Shown one piece after another: positions 61,148 to 64,000 of a stretch of 64,000 nucleotides of DNA. The DNA is taken from the NCBI RefSeq assembly GCF_029837695.1, contig NZ_JAOEEA010000017.1, positions 22,603-86,602 on the forward strand, written 5' to 3'. Position numbers and translations under genes: made by a program. This stretch comes from Pseudomonas sp. GD04019 (GTDB lineage Bacteria > Pseudomonadota > Gammaproteobacteria > Pseudomonadales > Pseudomonadaceae). Below the pieces are notes generated by a model, which had not been told where the DNA came from, ran no database searches, and saw only the letters and a list, made by a program, of their open reading frames with translations. The first letter of the stretch is position 1. Each line of letters begins with the position of its first letter.

Positions 61148-61200
61148 ATGAGCGATTTGTCAGCCCACACACCGATTGTGCCCCGGTATATCTGACAAAT
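61148..61200 (+). pseudogene. mutS 5' fragment at the phage junction
   Basis: ATG at 61148 encodes MSDLSAHTP, the start of Pseudomonas MutS, in the place where mutS normally begins next to pncC. From the tenth codon the sequence leaves MutS (IVPRYI, then a stop). Within it ATTTGTCAG (61155-61163) and CTGACAAAT (61192-61200) form a perfect 9-bp inverted repeat with a 28-base spacer. This is probably one attachment junction of the phage element. The 61073-61394 gap also carries two direct copies of TGCCCCA (61298, 61309). Confidence 0.75.
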
Positions 61201-61340
61201 TCGGCCAAAGCCCCGCAGAATCAGGGCTTAGGACTGAATGCAGCGGCAACAGCAAGGCGCGCAAATGGCGTGGGATGGCATGGAATGGCGCACAGGTTGC
61301 CCCAATTCTGCCCCAGCCTGCCCGAGCTGCAGGCAACAAA

Positions 61341-61386
61341 AAAAGGCCCGGCACCGCAGGGGGACTCCCCACGGCACCGGGCCTTT
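61341..61386. terminator. terminator at the end of the phage gene block
   Basis: AAAAGGCCCGG and CCGGGCCTTTT form an 11-bp perfect outer stem, with a GGGG-ACT-CCCC inner hairpin. It lies between the Rz1 gene and the mutS remnant; read leftward it ends in T. Confidence 0.85.
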
Positions 61387-61394
61387 TCGCTTGC

Positions 61395-61661
61395 TTACTC
61401 TTTCTTCTGCAGATCCTGCCGCTGGATACACGCCAGCACCTGCCCCGCACAGCTCAGCAACGCCGCGTCGGACTCATCCAGCGCCCGCCGCCAATCGTCA
61501 TTCACCACCACCACCGACCGCGACGGCAGCCGACACGGCACCAGGCTGCACTCCATCCGGGGCGCGGTAGGCGGCGGGGTCGGTGGTTTCGGGGCGCTCG
61601 TACAGCCGACCGAGAGCGCTAGGCACAGGGCCAGCCAGGTAAGCGGCAATCGTCTGGTCAT
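61395..61661 (-). CDS. phage outer-membrane spanin (Rz1/LysC-like)
   Basis: 88 residues. The lipobox LSVGC after a short hydrophobic signal makes this an outer-membrane lipoprotein, and the Pro-rich segment (APKPPTPPPTAP) just after it is the hallmark of Rz1. The gene starts inside the Rz gene in another frame and extends past its end, the usual overlapping spanin arrangement. It joins Rz to disrupt the outer membrane at lysis. It is the last gene of the phage block before the terminator. Confidence 0.82.
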   Translation of the reverse strand: MTRRLPLTWLALCLALSVGCTSAPKPPTPPPTAPRMECSLVPCRLPSRSVVVVNDDWRRALDESDAALLSCAGQVLACIQRQDLQKKE

Positions 61662-61989
61662 TGCGTTTCAACTCCTCCAGGGCATGCGCCTGGCTTGATG
61701 CGTTGCGGGTAACGGTCTGGCCGAGCTGCTGCATGCGCCGCTCGATGTCGGCCAAGTCGCCCAGCAACTGCTGCTGACTGACCAGCACACCCGCCTGCAG
61801 CTCAACCATGGCCTGAGCCTCGGCCAGCTGTTCCTCAGCAGTGCCGGCGCGCCGCTCTTGCAGCTCGATGCGTGGGGCCAGGCCCCACCAGGTCACGCCA
61901 GCAGCTGCTGCCGCCAGCGCCAAAAGCAGCGCGATGCGCCACCCACCAACGGCCCGGGCCGTCAGCACTCCACTCAGGGCCATAGGCAC
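61498..61989 (-). CDS. phage inner-membrane spanin (Rz/LysB-like)
   Basis: 163 residues. An N-terminal membrane helix (IALLLALAAAAAGVTWWGLA) is followed by a periplasmic coiled coil (ELQERRAGTAEEQLAEAQAMVELQAGVLVSQQQLLGDLADIERRMQQLGQTVTRNASSQAHALEELKRND). This is the layout of an i-spanin. The C-terminus overlaps the embedded Rz1 gene by 164 bases. The second in-frame ATG (61983) is an alternative start. Confidence 0.82.
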   Translation of the reverse strand: MPMALSGVLTARAVGGWRIALLLALAAAAAGVTWWGLAPRIELQERRAGTAEEQLAEAQAMVELQAGVLVSQQQLLGDLADIERRMQQLGQTVTRNASSQAHALEELKRNDQTIAAYLAGPVPSALGRLYERPETTDPAAYRAPDGVQPGAVSAAVAVGGGGE

Positions 61990-62056
61990 CTCTCTAAGCT
62001 GTGGTTTCGATTCAGGATCAGAGCGGGCCGCAACAGGCCCGAATCTAAGGTGCGGC

Positions 62057-62611
62057 TTAGACCTTTCTGCCCAGCACCTCCCGCGCTCGGGTGTAGAGCT
62101 TCAGCCGATCCTGGTAGCCGTTCAGGCCGCCGTTGATGCGCTGGGTGATCAGGCGGAACTGGCCCTGGTCGGCCAGCTCGTTGAGCCCCCGGCTCATCCA
62201 GAACCAGGCCGCCGACTCGGCTGCCCACTGCGGTTCCTCCAGCAGCTCGGGCTGGGCCAGCAGGCGCTCGTCGCCGAACAGGATCAGGCTCACCACCTGG
62301 TAGTTGCGCCGGCCAGTGATCTGGATGAGCCCGCGCCCCCGGTACAGCTTGCCGTCGCCGTCCAGCTCGGGCGTGTTGCCCAGGTCGGTGCGGGTGTCGT
62401 AGCGCTTCTGCGCCTCGGTCGGCCCCCATATCTCGCGGGCGTAGCGCAGTGAGCCGGACTCGTGGCCGATCTGCGCCAGGAAGGCGGCGATGCGGCGCGG
62501 GTTATTGATCTGCCGCTGGGCCATGGCCGCCAACAGGTGCGGCAGGTACGCCGCCGCCTTGCTGCCCGCCTCGGGCAGTATCTGCAGCAGCTGCTGCTCA
62601 GTGAGTCGCAT
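62057..62611 (-). CDS. phage endolysin, glycoside hydrolase family 19
   Basis: 184 residues from ATG 62611 (GGAGGA upstream). The GH19 chitinase-like core reads RIAAFLAQIGHESGSLRYAREIWGPTEAQKRYDTRTDLGNTPELDGDGKLYRGRGLIQITGRRNYQ, with the catalytic Glu in GHESG and the RGRGLIQITGR motif. GH19 endolysins cleave peptidoglycan in many Pseudomonas phages and tailocins. No signal peptide, so it needs a holin, which is not visible in this window. Followed downstream by the spanin genes. Confidence 0.9.
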   Translation of the reverse strand: MRLTEQQLLQILPEAGSKAAAYLPHLLAAMAQRQINNPRRIAAFLAQIGHESGSLRYAREIWGPTEAQKRYDTRTDLGNTPELDGDGKLYRGRGLIQITGRRNYQVVSLILFGDERLLAQPELLEEPQWAAESAAWFWMSRGLNELADQGQFRLITQRINGGLNGYQDRLKLYTRAREVLGRKV

Positions 62612-62626
62612 GGTTCCTCCAGGCAC

Positions 62627-62649
62627 AAAAAAGCCCGCACAGGGCGGGC
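62627..62649 (-). terminator. terminator between tail and lysis genes
   Basis: The stem GCCCGC / GCGGGC with a five-base loop; read leftward it is followed by six T. It separates the tail genes from the endolysin, so lysis genes depend on readthrough or another promoter. Confidence 0.75.
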
Positions 62650-62704
62650 GTGGTCTAGGCTGAGCGAGCCGCCAAGGAAGGCGGCTCTCGATAGGACTGG
62701 GTTG

Positions 62705-62941
62705 CTACACCTCGATGTCGTACTGAGGCAGGCTAGGTGCCGGGCCGGTGATCTGGCCATCGAGCACGAAGGCCAGGCTGCCTACCGGCACGCTCACCCC
62801 GAGCACGAGGATCTGCGTGCCGTTGCGCAGCTCGACCACGCTGCTGCCGGTGGCGGTGTTCACGCTGATCACCTCGCCCACCGCCCGGCGGCCGCCGGGC
62901 AGCAGGTTGATGAACTTCTTCCAGGGATTGACCGTGGCCAT
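62705..62941 (-). CDS. small phage tail-associated protein
   Basis: 78 residues from ATG 62941, overlapping the stop of the tail protein by one base (TGATG). A basic, aromatic start (ATVNPWKKFINLLPGGRRAVGEVISV) leads into a beta-rich body (SSVVELRNGTQILVLGVSVPVGSLAFVLDGQI) ending in LPQYDIEV. Small proteins with this pattern sit behind large tail proteins in siphovirus-type tail clusters. It may be a baseplate or tail-tip component; the role is not known. Confidence 0.65.
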   Translation of the reverse strand: MATVNPWKKFINLLPGGRRAVGEVISVNTATGSSVVELRNGTQILVLGVSVPVGSLAFVLDGQITGPAPSLPQYDIEV

Positions 62942-64000
62942 CAGGCTGCCTCCGTGTAGTGCCGCTCCAGGCGCAGCACCTGGCTGACCTTGCTGGCCCC
63001 GGTGCCGGTGGCGCCGATGTCCACGCCCAGGCACTTGCCGCGCCACCAGTTGCCCGGGGCTTCGCGCACCTCGCAGAGGTGGCCCGGCAACACCAGGCCA
63101 GGCGCGCTGCCGCCCTGCTGCATCAGCGGGATGGTCAGCGGCACCACCTCCTGATCGCCGCCCTTGCTCAGCTCGCAGATACCCCGCGACCTGGCCGCAT
63201 CGGTGGCGGTGATCAGGTCATCGAACACATCCGGCGCCGGGTTGTCGCCCGCCGTGCCGGTGCGCCGCACGTCTACCGCCACCCCTTGCGTGGTGCCGCT
63301 GACGTAGACGGTGTTCCAGGCCGGCTGCGGCGACCACTCGCCCTCGATGTTGGTGATCAGCTCGCCGGGAATGATCCGATCCATGATCGACTCATCCCAC
63401 CACCACACCGCCTCGCGGTAGCGAGGCAGCACGGTGAGACCATCGCCGGCCATGTCCGGCCGCACGATACCGCCCACGGCCTCGGCAATGCGGGCGATCA
63501 CCTGCATCGGCGTCTGATCCTGATAGCTCAGCGCCCCGGCGGTGATCGACCAGTCCGGCGGGCCGATGCCGGTGGCGTCCCAGTTCAGGGTGAAGCCGGT
63601 GAGGTACAGCTGATCTTCGGCTGCCTGGCGGGCGTTGATGTCCACGGCGTTCATCGCACTGCGCCGTGGCGCGTAGGGCGCCGCCAGCAGCTGGGTGCGG
63701 CTGGCACCGCTGACGCTGAAGCGCTCCGCCGGGAACTGCGCGGAGCGGCTGTAGCGCTCCACCAGGATCAGCCAGACCCAACCGTTGATGGTCACCTCGA
63801 TGGTCTTGCGGCCACTGCCCGAGGGGCGCACCAGGTTGAGCGAGGTCACCCCATGCAGGGTGCAGCTGAACTTCCAGGCGAAGCTATCCTCGTCCAGGCC
63901 CAGCTTGATGTCGGTCGCATCCAGCGGCGTGCGCTCGGGCAACACCACCACGCTGACGCTGTTGGCGATCATGTAGGTCTCCAGAATGTCCGGCTCTGCG
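62941..64000 (-). CDS. phage tail protein, 5' part beyond the window
   Basis: At least 352 codons. The frame is open at the right edge (ending ...AEPDILETY before an internal ATG at 63972), so the true start lies outside. The visible part is beta-rich with repeated tail-fibre or baseplate-like segments (TLHGVTSLNLVRPSGSGRKTIEVTINGWVWLILVERYSRS; EGEWSPQPAWNTVYVSGTTQGVAVDVRRTG). It resembles tail-hub/tail-tip proteins of long-tailed phages but no exact family is claimed. Followed by the small tail protein and lysis genes. Confidence 0.75.
   Translation of the reverse strand, partial: AEPDILETYMIANSVSVVVLPERTPLDATDIKLGLDEDSFAWKFSCTLHGVTSLNLVRPSGSGRKTIEVTINGWVWLILVERYSRSAQFPAERFSVSGASRTQLLAAPYAPRRSAMNAVDINARQAAEDQLYLTGFTLNWDATGIGPPDWSITAGALSYQDQTPMQVIARIAEAVGGIVRPDMAGDGLTVLPRYREAVWWWDESIMDRIIPGELITNIEGEWSPQPAWNTVYVSGTTQGVAVDVRRTGTAGDNPAPDVFDDLITATDAARSRGICELSKGGDQEVVPLTIPLMQQGGSAPGLVLPGHLCEVREAPGNWWRGKCLGVDIGATGTGASKVSQVLRLERHYTEAA

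Overview
The window is a gene-dense, GC-rich stretch of a Pseudomonas chromosome. The markers are MvaT (the Pseudomonas H-NS analogue), RhlG, ErdR beside dgkA, a PA3611-type secreted protein, a pauB/puuB-like oxidase, PurU, and the recX-recA-pncC block that normally lies next to mutS. Most of it is core genome with short operons. The last 3 kb is the end of a prophage or phage-tail element. No rRNA, tRNA or CRISPR array was seen.

Layout. 1-6.8 kb: a truncated alpha/beta hydrolase, fatty-acid type enzymes (crotonase, multifunctional-enzyme-type SDR), a secreted Gly/Thr-rich protein, an overlapping aldolase/hydrolase/DUF1569 operon and a flavodoxin-cupin pair. 7-11.2 kb: a PilZ-like protein, ahpC-ahpF with a candidate OxyR site and an internal terminator, a DUF3820 protein and rhlG. 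11.3-15.9 kb: unknown genes, a membrane protein with a 23-residue partner peptide, an alginate lyase whose 3' end is copied as 44-bp tandem repeats, and an unknown gene behind a FliA-like promoter. 16-29.5 kb: regulator/enzyme pairs, mostly divergent (LysR-ycaC, MerR-OYE, LysR-SDR, AraC-SDR/monooxygenase), plus a cyclic-nucleotide-type MscS channel, a PauB-like oxidase and a short HPF. 29.6-38.4 kb: a secreted ankyrin/TPR-like protein, a pseudouridine synthase, a racemase, a diguanylate cyclase, ChrA and a ferredoxin-reductase-type flavoprotein, followed by a decayed rubredoxin gene.

38.7-46.7 kb: a HerA-like ATPase, a chemoreceptor, purU, mvaT and sbcB. 46.8-53.8 kb: a tightly overlapping six-gene operon (RDD, SpoIIM, DUF4129, DUF4350, MoxR ATPase, DUF58), which looks like one membrane-linked MoxR chaperone system. 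53.8-61.1 kb: REP-like hairpins, dgkA, erdR, a DMT transporter, a MITE-like repeat, a DTW-domain tRNA-modification enzyme, a LOG-family protein and the SOS block recX-recA (with LexA box)-pncC.

61.1-64 kb: where mutS would be expected to begin, only its first nine codons remain (MSDLSAHTP). These run into a 9-bp inverted repeat and then leftward-transcribed phage genes: overlapping Rz1 and Rz spanins, a GH19 endolysin and tail proteins. The most interesting observations are this mutS-start phage junction, the tandem copies of the lyase gene end, the rubredoxin pseudogene, the MITE-like repeat and the FliA-type promoter before an unknown gene.
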